The notes under the pieces: generated by a model
What the model was told of the DNA's origin: nothing
Databases searched by the model: none
Seen by the model: the letters and a program-made list of their open reading frames with translations, nothing else
Position numbers and translations under genes: made by a program
Shown: positions 11,025 through 22,109 of the stretch, one piece after another
Numbering within the stretch: position 1 is the first letter of the stretch
Layout: the number at the start of each line of letters is the position of its first letter
Source of the DNA: Hymenopellis radicata
Taxonomy: Eukaryota > Basidiomycota > Agaricomycetes > Agaricales > Physalacriaceae
Assembly: GCA_015501595.1 (NCBI GenBank)
Contig: JADNRX010000015.1
Coordinates: forward strand, 339,187 to 403,186
DNA length: 64,000 nt
Direction: 5' to 3'

Positions 11025-12202
11025 ATGTCGGTCACAACCCCGACGCCACACCGCCCCCGCTCAGGTTGCGAATATCCGTAATTGATGATGTGTGTTGAAA
11101 ATCATGGCTTCCGGGAGGCCTCCAAATCTGTAGATCTTAATCTTTACAGGTGTGGCACTAAAAACTAAAGTAGAACCAGCAATCATTTTCCAATACTAGT
11201 CAGACGCGATGCAGGCAGCAGGACTGGTGCCGCCAGACCCAAAACATCAATGATCGATCATCGCACTGCAAACTGTACTGCGCCACGCTAGTTTACTGCG
11301 GTAGTACTGTAATGTCGAACTGTGAACATTGAGGCAGCTATAGGGTGGTGAAGTAAACCCTAGGTTTCTATACACCTCGGGTTTACTGCAGTTCCCCGAT
11401 TCTTTCTCTCGAGAAAGAAAAGGGTTGGTGGAAACGCTATGTTACGTTTCCCCGCAAAGATTCCCGTTTTTTTGGCCACCCGGTTTGATCCGTTTCTCTT
11501 TTCACTTACAGTCACGTGGAGATGGATTATGTTCGCGCTGGTGGCGGGCTGCTGTCAAAAATTGTGTTTTAAATGTCTCTGCTCCGTCTTGACCCGCATA
11601 CTAGTTATCTTCCAGGCCGTGAAGGCCGTTATCCCCTGCGTTTCGCAGTCTGTGGCTGTACACCGGACCCGGGGTTTAACACTCCGCACGATGTCATGGA
11701 TCATTGGATGTACTCTCCTACACCTGTGGCAACTCTGACTAGAGGCTTCACTTGTGCTGATCCATGGCGAAATGGGTGGTTCTGACGAAGGTACTCATTG
11801 AACAACTTTGCAGATCTGCTTTCAATATGTACCCGTTGTTGACCACGTTGAAGCCATCATGCATCATGACTCATGACTCTGTGCTGGTCCGGGATCTGCA
11901 TGCATCTATATAGTGGGTCTGATTATTTGACTCAAGGTGAGCGGCCCTTGCTCATCATGGAACACCCGCTCGCACGAACCGTTCCTTTGCCAAAGCAGCT
12001 GTGCATAAGAGGCAACTGCTTGACGGATGTGACGTACCCGAGCATGGTGCGCCACACACGGCGGATGATTTTCCATTGTATTATGAGTCCAAATGGCAAT
12101 ATTGTGGTGCATATAGGAAATTGCAATAACATCAGTGCAAGGCGGACAGCATAGACACGGCAATGGGTATGACTGTTAAGAATCGGGGACTAGAAGCCAC
12201 CA
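11025..12202. other. Intergenic with a small repeat remnant
   Basis: No supported gene. A 14-nt piece of the neighbouring tRNA-Arg (agtcagacgcgatgc) recurs at 11200-11214. A remnant of the TAGGGTGG repeat family lies at 11343-11390. The rest shows only short unrelated open frames. Confidence 0.4.
11343..11390 (-). repeat. Truncated end of the TAGGGTGG repeat family
   Basis: Reads TAGGGTGGTGAAGTAAACC and then the complement of the distal end of the copy at 16168 (CCTAGG, TACACCTCGGGTTTACTGC). If this is the true far end of the element, the family has a terminal inverted repeat of about 19 bp beginning TAGGGTGGTG. The interior is missing. Unlike the three longer copies it is not just 3' of a tRNA. 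Confidence 0.5.
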
Positions 12203-12494
12203 GCTTCGCTTACGATAGTAACGGTATTGATACGGTATCGAAACCTCGGCCGAGGTATCAGTACAGTTTCGATACCAACACGTGACATATCCACGTGATG
12301 GCGCGCTGGCACTCAGGCAAGCAGAAAGTGGCGGGATAAGGGCGGGCGGAGGGGGCGGAGCGGTGCACCACATCACATGGTAAAAGCACGTGCCGGTAAC
12401 GAAACCGTTACTAACGGTTTCAAAACCAGGGCCTCCCGGGGGGTCAGTATCAATACTGTTACTAACCCCCCCGGAGGTTTACTGCGCAACCCTA
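12203..12494 (-). mobile_element. TAGGGTGG element, copy 1 (58 bp 3' of tRNA-Asp)
   Basis: About 290 bp, read on the minus strand from 12494: TAGGG, GCGCAGTAAACC, a GC-rich palindromic block around CCCCCCGGGAGGCC, several GTATCGAAAC / GTATTGATAC motifs and CACGTG sites. It aligns along its length with copies at 16168 and 53272. The left neighbour in the same orientation is tRNA-Asp, whose 3' base is at 12553, so 58 bp separate the two. No open reading frame: a non-autonomous element. Confidence 0.65.
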
Positions 12495-12552
12495 GGACTC
12501 CATTGTCGACGAACTGTGAACAAACAAAAATTTACCCCGCAACAACCCTTGA

Positions 12553-12646
12553 CTCTCTGACTGGGAGTCGAACCCAGCTTTCGCGCGTCTACGTACAGGG
12601 AATACATCATGACAGGCGCGTGTACTAACCGATATACTATCAGAGA
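12553..12646 (-). tRNA. tRNA-Asp (GTC) with a 22-nt intron
   Basis: Acceptor TCTCTGA pairs with TCAGAGA, discriminator G; D arm TAGTATATCGGTTAGTA; anticodon stem CGCGC/GCGCG with loop CTGTCA then C; T arm CTGGG-TTCGACT-CCCAG. A 22-nt intron follows position 37. The mature tRNA is 72 nt. The exonic sequence is identical or nearly so to the tRNA-Asp at 16009, while the intron differs. Confidence 0.85.
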
Positions 12647-12782
12647 CATACTCATTTGCTTGATTCAATAATCCTTATCACTCTGCCCACAAACACACTC
12701 GTAGCAATAACATGAAATCTATCTAAATCCTCGAGCCAACTTCAAGTTACCGTTGTAATGGGTGTATTCTCAAGTAGATGCC

Positions 12783-13959
12783 CTACTTGTTGATGCCCGC
12801 CATCGCGGCCAGCATTGCATCCCCAATCTTGGCCGGGCTGTCCGTCACAATCGCGCCCGCTTTTTCAAGGGCAGCCACCTTGTCCTTGGCGGCGCCCTTG
12901 CCCCCCGCGATAATCGCGCCCGCATGGCCCATCCGCCGCCCCGGGGGCGCAGTGCGGCCGGCAATGAACGCGACGACGGGCTTGTTCTGGGTGTTGTAAG
13001 CCGCAATGTATTCAGCGGCTTCTTCTTCCATCGAGCCGCCGATTTCTCCGATGAGTACGATACCTAAGGAGTGTGAGAAGGGGAAGAAGAAGAATGGGGA
13101 GAACTGACCTTTGGTGTTAGGGTCGTTCAAAAAGACCTTTACGACGTCGAGGTGCTGTGTACCCGGGAAGGGGTCCCCGCCGATTCCGACGCAGAGGGAC
13201 TGGCCCAAGCCGACTTGTGTAGTTTGCGCGACGGCTTCGTAGGTGAGTGTTCCGGACCGAGATACGATTCCTGTATACCTTGTTAGCTTGGGGGGGATAG
13301 TAAGAGTAGGAGGACACACCAATACTCCCAGGCATATGAATATGGCCAGGCATAATACCCATCTTACACCCGCGGGGGTTAATCACGCCAGGACAATTCG
13401 GACCTACAAGGCGACTCTTGCTCTGGCTCTTGAGCGCGTTCATCACCCGGATCTCGTCCGCCTGGGGGATGCCCTCAGTGATAGCGACAATCAAACCTAT
13501 CTCGTTCTCAATGGCTTCTATGATGGCATCGGCAGCGGAGGGCGGCGGGACGTAGAGCACGGTGGCGTCGGGCTGGGCTTCGCGGACGGCTTCGCGCACG
13601 GAGGCATAGACGGGGAGGCCGAGGTGGGTGGTGCCCGCTTTCTTGGGTGAGACGCCCCCGACGATGCGGGTTCCGTAGGCGAGCGCGGTCGAGGCGTGGA
13701 ATGTGCCCTAGGAGAAAATAAGCGAGCATTCAAGGAAGGATAGGATTACGCACGGTTTTTCCTGTAAAGCCCTGGATGAGAACCTTTGTGTCTGCATGTA
13801 CGAGCAGGTTGGAGATGGTGTCTTCGTAGCTTCTGCGGGCAGCGGTGTGGCTGAACGTCCGGCGTCCGGCTGGCATTGTGGGATTTAGCCGAGAACACGA
13901 GACGCGACAGGACGATACGCACCGAGTTTAGCAGCGTGAACCTGTGCGGCGCGATACAT
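12783..13959 (-). CDS. LSC1: Succinyl-CoA ligase (ADP/GDP-forming) alpha subunit, mitochondrial
   Basis: Five exons (13923-13959, 13754-13869, 13320-13707, 13109-13270, 12783-13063) give 327 residues. It is the alpha subunit of the TCA-cycle enzyme that makes succinate and ATP/GTP from succinyl-CoA. Visible family blocks: [14 protein letters not shown] (CoA site), [42 protein letters not shown], and [12 protein letters not shown] with the phosphorylated His near residue 281. The first exon supplies a basic, hydroxylated presequence ([12 protein letters not shown], then [12 protein letters not shown]) expected for mitochondrial import. An in-frame ATG inside intron 1 (about 13878) would give a shorter N-terminus; I prefer the spliced start because it yields a better presequence. 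Confidence 0.93.
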
Positions 13960-14573
13960 TACTTGTGGCGTGGCGGGTGGGGGACTCAAGACAACACCCG
14001 GGATAGCCCTCAGTGTTGGTGACTATTTGGCTGTGACGTCGACGCGTCTCCGCTGGATTTTCAGACTGAGAATGGCGCACCGTTGACTGACACCAATGCG
14101 CGGACGGCGCCCCGTCTGTATTCCGTTGCACCAATTCTAGACTTGCTACTCGTGGGAACCTCTCGCACATTTTTCGGTCGCTGTACTCACGACGTCAGCT
14201 GCTCGCCAAACCAATCGATTGCGAGGTATTTGTATACGCGTCGTGTCTTCCTGCAAACTACTACGACCTCTCTATCGCCGCTCTTCGTCCTTTCAAGACG
14301 CGCCACAATTGACTTGGACATTGACTGTTCAGCAACATACAGCATTGAGGCCAATCTATCATGGGACAGGTGCGGGATTACTATGAAGAGGACGGCACCT
14401 TGAATGGCTTCAAGATGAGCCACTGCCTGGTAGACATGACCTCTAACGACGTGTACAATTGAGTAGCCCGAATAGCAACAAGTCATCCTTCGCACAAGCC
14501 TCAAGTCAGTACCGGAAAATGCCGGAAAGTCGCGTTACCTCCTGTCACGCCTACATTTTTGCTCAACACCGTC
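13960..14573. other. Divergent intergenic region
   Basis: Lies between the start of LSC1 (-) and the S16-type gene (+). It probably holds both promoters. A 33-codon frame at 14361 and a minus-strand frame across it lack motifs and are not called. Confidence 0.4.
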
Positions 14574-15913
14574 ATGCCCATCCGGCTGCGGTTCGCCCTC
14601 CACGGGACGCGCAACAACCGCATCTTCCACCTCGTCGCCATCGACGCCCGCCACGCGCGCAACGCCGCCCCCGCAGAGCTCCTCGGCATCTACGACCCGC
14701 GCCTCCCCGCTACTATACACCCCGACGCCACACGCCGCACCCCAAATACCTACAACGTTAAAGAGAACCCTGCAAGGACAGTCAGGTGGAGCGTCGATAG
14801 AATCAGGTATTGGCTTTCGGTGGGCGCTGTTCCGAGTAAGAGTGTCGCGCGTCTCTTGGAGGCTGGAGGTATTTTGGGAAATGAAGGGAAGAGGATTGTT
14901 CCGGAGGGTGTTTCGATACACGCGTTGAATACAAAGTGTAGTCGCTGTGACGTTGACGGCCATGCCGTCCGCGACTGTGATCAGCTGCCTGAAAAGATTG
15001 TCAAAGTATGTATATTCTGTTCTTTTGTGATACACGTCCTAACATACACTCAAGCAACTAGCCACAAAACAGGAGGAGGCGGTGGAGGAGGAAGTGAAGG
15101 AGGAGAGAAAAGAACCACAAGGCGTGTTCGCCGACCTCCTCAAAGCATCCCGCGAATTCGCCGCCGCATCCTCCACCACACCCACCGCACCCCTCCCCGT
15201 CATCCAAGACCTCACCACCCCTTCCGAGCCCCGCCAATCCCTCCTCGCCGACATGGACATCGTCCCCCCCAGCCGCTCCCCCCTCGCCGGGTACACCATC
15301 GACTCCCTCTCCTCCATGTCCGAAGACGAGATCACCATGCTCTTCACCTTCTGGGAAGAATGGGAGGAGGCCCGCCTCGACCGCATCCGCGCGCGCCGCG
15401 AGTTCGAGAATGAGCAAGAAGACCTGGACGACGATCTCAGAGAGGCGCTCCAGCAAGAGTGGGACGACATGGGGCCCGAGCCCGATATCTTTGGCTATAA
15501 TCAGCTAGAGGATGAGAGTGATGCGTATGCCGGGGAGGGCGAGGGTGAAAGGTATCCGTTGTATGAGAAAAAGGTTGGTGTTTTCTCCTCCTGCCTTTTC
15601 ATGTGATGATGACGGTGTGTAGGACATTGAACGCGAATTCGAGAAAATACGCTATCAGACGACGCCCGCGCACAAGTTTGTGCCTAGTACGCTGAGCAGG
15701 GAGGAAAGCGGACGTCGCGAGAAGGAGTGGAAGGCACAACGCGAGGCCGTGTTTGTCGCGGGGAAAATCAGCGCTCTCAAGGCCCAGCCAGACTTGGTTG
15801 AGCCGTCGGACTTGGAGGCCCTGTTCAGAGACGTGAAGAAGGATGTGGATCTGGAGAAGGAAAGGGAGGCTGTTTTGGAGCATGTGGCAAAGGGGAGGAG
15901 CTTGAAGCGGTGA
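14574..15913 (+). CDS. MRPS16: Mitochondrial ribosomal protein bS16m with long C-terminal extension
   Basis: Exons 14574-15005, 15073-15573 and 15623-15913 join to 407 residues. Residues 1-105 are a bS16 domain: MPIRLRFALHGTRNN, HLVAIDARHARN, LLGIYDPR, then WSVDRIRYWLSVGA and SKSVARLL. This protein sits in the small mitochondrial subunit. Typical S16 proteins end near here. This one continues with a CCHC zinc-knuckle pattern (C-x2-C-x4-H-x4-C, about residues 123-136), then about 260 residues of acidic, helical, partly coiled-coil sequence rich in Glu/Arg. The zinc-knuckle part is continuous with S16 in exon 1, so the fusion is not just a splice guess; the junction to exons 2-3 is. Two genes fused by my model is the main alternative. 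Confidence 0.75.
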
Positions 15914-16008
15914 TTCTCGCAAGTTGGATAGCGATGTTTCTTTAATGCCCATGATTATGTGTGGTGTGTGTTTGGCGATCATGAGTATGCGTGGAGGGCC
16001 ATAAGTCA

Positions 16009-16109
16009 TCTCTGATAGTATATCGGTTAGTACACGCGCCTGTCATGACCCAAACACGATGATATACATCTTTGCGCGCGAAAGCTGGGTTCGACTCCCA
16101 GTCAGAGAG
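16009..16109 (+). tRNA. tRNA-Asp (GTC) with a 29-nt intron
   Basis: Same exonic sequence as the tRNA-Asp at 12553: acceptor TCTCTGA/TCAGAGA, D arm TAGTATATCGGTTAGTA, anticodon stem CGCGC/GCGCG, T arm CTGGG/CCCAG. The 29-nt intron after CTGTCA shares only its first bases with the other copy. It lies on the opposite strand to that copy, 3.4 kb away. Confidence 0.85.
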
Positions 16110-16167
16110 CTGCAATGTATTGTCCAGTAACTTTTTTCTTCGCTACAGGGAACGGATAGGGTTGCGC

Positions 16168-16461
16168 TAGGGTGGTGCAGTAAACCTCCGAGGGGTGGTA
16201 TTGATACCGACCCCCCGGGAGGCCTTAGTTTTGAAACAGTCGATACTGGCACGTGATTGTGACCACGTGATGTGGCGCAGCGGTGCGCCGCCCTCATCCC
16301 GCCCTTGTCCCGCCACTCTCAGCTTCTCTGAACACCAGTGCGCCATCACGTGAAATGATCACGTGCCGGTATCGAAACCTACCTCCCGACCCCCGACAGT
16401 TTCAATACCGTATCAATACCGTTAATAACCGCAGTAAACCCGAGGTGTATCAAAACCTAGG
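16168..16461 (+). mobile_element. TAGGGTGG element, copy 2 (58 bp 3' of tRNA-Asp)
   Basis: Starts TAGGGTGGTGCAGTAAACC and runs about 294 bp to CCTAGGG. Conserved blocks match copies 1 and 3: CCCCCCGGGAGGCC, CATCCCGCCCTTGTCCCGCCA, GCGCCATCACGTGAAATGATCACGTG, GTATCGAAAC, GTATCAATACCGTTA. Near its end it repeats the opening motif in direct orientation (GCAGTAAACC, CGAGG, TAT). No open frame. The tRNA-Asp 3' base is 16109, leaving a 58-bp gap. Confidence 0.7.
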
Positions 16462-16474
16462 GTTCCTCGAGCTG

Positions 16475-17110
16475 CTTATTATCCAGGTCCCACTGCCCAG
16501 GATTGGCGCTTCACTGTCACTGCATAGAGCATGCCACGAGTCTAAACCCGGGTCCGGCGGGTCGAGTTTGCGCAAGTTTGCATATCTGAAGTCCGGACTT
16601 GCGACTTGTCTCAAACTTGCGAGTCGCGGGTCTAAAACTCGCGAGTTTGCGAGTTTTTGACGAGTTTTGAGCCATAACCTACTGTACTATTACGACCGTT
16701 AGTTCACGTCACACGTCACAAGGCCGCCTTATCTCCTTATTGGATACCGGAAATCGCCTCCGATCACTTATCGGGCGTGGGAAGGTCGAAAAAAATAAAT
16801 ATTTGTGAACTTACGGTTGTAATAGTACAGTACTCATATCACCTCCAACTGAGGTTAAACTAATGCAAACATGATCTCTATAGCCTATTGCAGCTCTGTT
16901 AGATCATATTCATATGTATAACACAGTTTATATGCATAATATTACTGTAGACTTTTAATCAATTTGTCGGTCACGGGTCACAGGCGATCCGAAATCGACG
17001 AAAAGTCACAGGAGTCACACTAAAATTTGCGAAAAAGTCCTCGGCGGGGCCCCCGCCAGCCTCCCGCTGCAGCTCCGCCGCGGTGGACTAGGGGACTCTG
17101 ACCACACGCG
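16475..17110. repeat. Low-complexity stretch rich in GCGAGTTT / GAGTTTT repeats
   Basis: At 16560-16670 short direct and inverted copies of gcgagttt, acttgcgagt and cgggtctaaa cluster, much like the subterminal repeats of hAT-type MITEs. No clear terminal repeats or target duplications were found. The rest to 17110 is A/T-rich without a gene. Confidence 0.3.
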
Positions 17111-17173
17111 AGGGATGATGATGGGAAGACGCAGACGATTGTGGCTGTGCTACCATCTAAATGAACACTACTT

Positions 17174-17659
17174 CTACTTCCGGATCGGTGCACCATTCTG
17201 TACCCGACTCGATCTACTCTCTCTTCCAGCCTCTTTCCCCTGGTCTTCTTCTCCTTTGGGACTTTCCCCGCCTGGGCTACCTAGCCCATGTGCCCCCCCA
17301 AAACAAGGAGACGCCCTCGTCGACATCCACGCAATGTCAACCATGCTCACCTCCTCCTCATCTCCCAACTCATCCTCCTCCTCTTCGCTAGTATCATCAT
17401 CTTCCTCCACATCGCCAATAACATCACCCAAGTCCTCCGTCTCCGCTACGCCTTCCTCATGCTCTGCTAACTTAGTGCCGGGACGGGGAATGAAACGTCT
17501 TAGCCGCCGGGAACTAAACGTGCCCTCTGCTTCACGACCATCTTTGTACCGTATCGGGGAACCATCGAGATTTACCAGATAGTAAGAGTTTCGAATTCGA
17601 CTCTCCACGCGGTAGGGCGCTGACCATCTGACTAATAGCTTTTTTTCTGTCTTCATCAC
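17174..17659 (-). mobile_element. Ty3/gypsy retrotransposon pol remnant (integrase C-terminal end)
   Basis: The minus strand reads KLLVRWSAPYRVESR, then RNSYYLVNLDG, then GTFSSRRLRRFIPRP, the usual order at the C-terminal end of Ty3/gypsy polyproteins after the integrase core. An acidic tail follows. Protease, reverse transcriptase and integrase core are absent, so this is a 5'-truncated fragment. No LTR pair was found. Flanking TTTGGCAAA motifs at 17757-17790 resemble the repeat at 34.7-34.9 kb. Confidence 0.6.
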
Positions 17660-17855
17660 ACACCCTTTAATTCCCTTGTTTGCCTAACCTATAGTCCGAG
17701 GACAACACTCTGTTTGCCTAATAGTCAGCCCAACGACTACTAGTCGCCCTACACATATTTGGCAAATATGTTCTTCTTTGGCAAATAAAAATTCAAATAC
17801 TTAGGACTCAAGCACAACGGAACACTGTAAAAGAGATACTCAAGAGTGTTCGTAG

Positions 17856-17932
17856 AAGCATAGCAGGATTCGAACCTGCAGCATTCAGCATGCTTTACTT
17901 CAGAGCATTATGCCGCTGAACCACAGATGCTT
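17856..17932 (-). tRNA. tRNA-like sequence, isotype unclear
   Basis: Acceptor AAGCATC/TATGCTT pairs at six of seven positions, the D arm GTGGTTCAGCGGCATAAT and the T arm GCAGG-TTCGAAT-CCTGC are good. The anticodon arm is irregular: ATGCT/AGCAT encloses nine bases including GAA, and the variable region is ten bases. It is probably a tRNA pseudogene or tRNA-derived repeat. Confidence 0.4.
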
Positions 17933-18009
17933 GGCTGACCTCAACCCAGCAGCGTCATAGTACCTCGTTACCACGAGGTAGTGGCAAAAGTTGTCCCACA
18001 CTAGCCATA

Positions 18010-18085
18010 AAGCACACCCGTAGTCGAACCCGCGACCTCAGGTTAACTTGGTAGCGCACACTCGACCACTGAACCACAGGTGCTT
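18010..18085 (-). tRNA. Degenerate tRNA-like sequence
   Basis: Starts AAGCACCTGTGGTTCAGTGG, much like its neighbour at 17856, and ends near GTGTGCTT. The T stem is mispaired (GCGGG against ACGGG). Two related tRNA-like units in the same orientation 80 bp apart suggest a tRNA-derived repeat rather than working genes. Confidence 0.35.
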
Positions 18086-18238
18086 GTACATTGATGTGCC
18101 GGCACCTTGACTATACCTTCATCGTCACATTCACCTCAACTTCTGATACTCAGATATTCTTGTACTACTCTCCCGCAGTCTCAAAGAAACAAATTTAAAA
18201 AAAACATATATAATTCAATAAATGTTTGCCCAATATTT

Positions 18239-21200
18239 CTACTCTGTATCTGCATCCGCGTCATCTTCATCTTCACTGTCACCCTGCTCTTCCGCCTCAT
18301 TCGTTTCATTCCAGTCCTCCGCTTCGTCGACTTCAATCCCGCCAGCTTCCCATATCGCTCTGAAAGCGCCTACCAATGTGCGCTGTGTGGCGGCCTGCTG
18401 AGCTGCATATGCACGTATACCCTCCTTAATATCCGCACCAAGTTCCGTGTTCTCGCTCTCCCGGCGCGCATCCCACCAAATCGCTCTCTCCTCCAACGTC
18501 ACTGGTATGCGTCGCATCTCTTCCTCTAGTACGTTCACCTCTTCGGTCCAGCGATTCGATCTGGCCCTGCTCTTCAACCATTCCATGTGGCAGCCTGACT
18601 CAGTTAATCAATTAGTGTACCTGAAGAATTACAATCTTACCTTCGACCACATCAATACCGTGGCCCGTCTCATTCGCCCAAATCCACGACAACTCCGCCG
18701 CACCTTCACCCAACGGCATTAGCACATCAATATCAAAGCCACCCCCCGTCATGTTATTTACATCGGCCTGTCGCAGAGGTCGAAGCTCGACGGACCAAGC
18801 ACCACCCGGATCCAAGCGCTCGAGGGCCGGCGACAATGCCTATACTTGTCCGCGTTAAAATCCCGTCGAGCCTCAATGGTTTTGATAGAGCTTTGCGACC
18901 GTGTCAGGACAGCTTGGCCATCTGTCTCGTCGCGTCGAAAGGCTGCGTAGGTCCGCAGCCCACGCTCACAGTCCCGCATAGCATGGAGCGCATCGTTGCA
19001 TTGCGTTATACGGAGTTCCTTCTCCTTCGCCGGGAAACCTGGTGAACAAACCGTCTGTCGTACGTTCGCGTCAAAATCCGAAGGCATCCACAACTTCTGG
19101 TCCTCGACATCAATTGGCACCCTACGGGCAACCGTTTCGGCCGCCAACCGAGCAGCCACCCCAGGCATATAAACGAGCTGACTGCTTCGGAACAATCGGA
19201 TTTGCCTGGACAGTGCTTCGCGCTTCCTTTGTATATCGCTGGCTTGACCTTGGGTGAGTGTCCCTTCGCCGTCTGTTAGAAGTCGCAATTTTTGCCTAGG
19301 ATGACCGTCACTTGCACAGTTTCAACAACGCGTTAAGAAGGATGTGACGTACTGCTGCTGCTCGATCGAGAAACCCAATGCCAGACATCCAGTCGGCAAA
19401 GTATCGTGCAACCGCGGTGCACCCTGTTCAATGGCCAGACGCTCTGCCTCTCGCATTCGATAGCGTGCCTGGCCCTCCGTCTCATCTATGAGATAGTTAG
19501 CAGTCGAAAGATAGCGCGAAGTGTTACCTACGTTTTACGACCTGCGCATATGGATTCTCAATCTCTGCGTGATGCCTCTCGCGCTCCCACGCCTCAATTC
19601 CTTCCGTCCAACGAGAAACAGTGTCGGCGGGTAGATGATTGGTGAAATCCTCATGCAAGCCGACTTGCTTTAGACTCTGCTTGCGAGCTTTTACCAGCCG
19701 CTTCAAGGTGATCATTCCTGTACTCCGCAATCAGCTACGCAATTCCCTCAAGTAGAGGATACGGCACTTGCCCAAATTGATTAGTTTGCACCAGTTATGA
19801 AATTGAAACTGGTCATCCAGCGTATCCGCTCGCGATCCAGGTCCCATTTCCTTGATGCTAGCGGCGCACATTCGGACGAATGCCCAAACTCGCTCGATGG
19901 CTTCCCCATCAGTTCGTCCCATTCCAGGCTGAATTCCCATGGCGTACTCGACTTGACATTCAATTTGATGACAGGGAGCATGCGCTTTCGGAATCGCGGG
20001 CATCGTCTCCATGGTTTGCGGTAGCTGTAGTTCCTCGGGCAGAGTCTCCATGCGCGTCAGGAAATTCTTGATCCATTGACACGCTATGTCATACGAAAAG
20101 CAGACCTCTTTTAGCTCGTGGTCGTCACGCAGGGCTGTGCACGCCACGAAATCACTATTGCAAAACCTGATAGGCGTTCTTCAACGTTACGTAGATGTAT
20201 AACGCAAAAAATCATACCGTTCGCCCTTCTGCAAATTTCCCACGGACTGTGGAGACACCATTTCATGGCGCGAACACATGGCGGCGACCACGCCAGTGCA
20301 GCGTAGCCCCGTGTTATTCTTCGAATCGGCGTGGGCAATGGCCCTGAACCCGCTGCAAGTATTCATCTAGATGACACCCTCAACCCAAGCCTAGAGTCGC
20401 TGACAGCCATTGACTTACATCTTTCTGGCTCGCATTCTTCAATACGTGCAACCCGTAATCGCCTGCATCATCCAACATGAAGCCCGCGCCCGGATGTAGT
20501 GAAGGATCCGTTGCTTGATTGGATCGATGTAAATTGGTGAGGCGGAAACAGGCATCCAAAGAAATCGTCTTGCGGTAGATATACCTTAGGCCCATCAGTT
20601 AATCACTTCTCGTTCCATCAATGAATGTATAACTCACTGATTAACACGCTCTTTCCAGTCTGGCGGCAGATTCACGGACGGAATAGGACAAGCTGGACAT
20701 CTCAGGACGAGCTCCCCTGGCTCGAAATGACTGGCACCGTCCCTTTCACTGCCTTTGCCGCCACGCATCATGAACAGAAGATGTCGATACTGACGAATCA
20801 TGCGTAGGAACGGTTGATATCGCTTCTATAACCTCATTAGCATCAAGTAAAACGCGTAAAACTTGGCTACCTTGGGGACTTTGATTCCCAATGCATCGGT
20901 TAGATAAATCATCGACTTATAGAAGGCATACACCGACAGTTTCCCATTCAAGGTCAGAGCGTGGAATAGATCAAGAGCGTCCAGAGTTGCGCATGTAGCC
21001 GGCAGACGTACAGTCGCCGGATACCAACCAAACCGTAGCAATTGCTGCCGTCGCGGTACAGACTGTAAACAGTTGCAATACCGAACCGACACGTCGTGAA
21101 TGCCATTCGAATGGATGATGACTAGGCGCTCAGTCGTTCGCGGCATAAAACATTTCGAACCGTCCTCGTGGCCTAAATACACTCGCAGGCCCAGCCGCTG

Positions 21201-21957
21201 CAAGGGTATACGAACAAATTTCTCGCCATCCCATTTCTTCCACGGCAAATTTCAAAAATACATCCAGCAAAAGGGCGAGAAGCGTACCTGTATAATATGA
21301 AGGGGTTTCGTAGCATGTTCCGAAAGACAGCACGCCTTGCAAATGAGGCGGCTGGGAGCACATTTCCGACAGCGATACAGATCACTCTCGGGCTGCTTGC
21401 AGCCCGCACAAGCATCCGGAGGACAATTCCCCCGCCCCTTCAGCCTCAGCAGTTCGTACAGAAACTCCTGGGCGAAGTTATACGTTCCTCCGCGCCCTGC
21501 CCAAACATCCATGGCACGTCGCTAACGATATCATTGGTGCCAGTCAACAAAGAGGACTGAATCATACTCACTCGCCCAGGACGTCTCGTTGTCGGGAAAG
21601 CGTGTTTCGGCTTCTCTGGCTCCTTGGCAATCTCAGCGTCGCTGTCGCTGTCCACCCAATCAAGCACGACATCTGGCGCCGGTTCTTCTCCATCGCTCGA
21701 TTCCTCTATGACCGTCCAAGTCTCCCTGTACTTCGTGTTCACCTGGCTGCTAAAACTAGGCCAGCCTCCATGACCAGGTCACCCCATTCGTTCCGCTCAT
21801 ACTGAAGCGTCTCAATGGGCGCCGGATCGTCGTCGCTAGGTGTTCCGGGCGCTCTCGAGTAGCGAGGCCTTCGGCGTCCATGTTGTCCATAGGGCTTTGC
21901 TGGTTGAATATTCCTACGGCGGCGCAAACCATTTTGAAAAGATTTGGGGTTGAACAT
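18239..21957 (-). mobile_element. KDZ transposon: CxC2-type KDZ transposase gene
   Basis: Exon pieces over 3.7 kb follow the order of Kyakuja-Dileera-Zisupton transposases. The N-terminal part is Arg-rich then acidic (start ATG at 21957). Then comes the CxC2 cysteine cluster near 21330-21400 (CAGCK, YRCRKC, ICKACC, H). The segment LGLRVYLGH is at 21170-21200 and RLTNLHRS near 20540. The catalytic region follows: SYDIACQW, then MPAIPKAHAPCHQ, GRTDGEAIERVWAF and a DDQFQFHNWCK stretch (19790-20100). A helical C-terminus with WTEEV, EEEMRRI and WW ends at 18239. The element looks nearly complete, but near 21742 the frame changes without a clean intron. Terminal repeats were not found. Confidence 0.8.
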
Positions 21958-22109
21958 TGACCGGTCTCCAAAAGCGACAACCGGTGTACAAAAGCTCCAA
22001 ACCGATGACCGAGGGGAGATGCGGATATTACGTTGTGGCGTCGAGGAAGCGTATAAAAGGACGGTGATGGGTAGACGTCCACTTCCAGTCTTTAACGGCG
22101 ACCACCACC

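Noticed and set aside
14187..14504. 105-codon minus-strand frame between LSC1 and the S16 gene
   Set aside because: No motif, no splice continuity and it overlaps the expected promoters.
17115..17582. 155-codon plus-strand frame rich in Ser/Pro
   Set aside because: It is antisense to the acidic tail of the gypsy integrase remnant.
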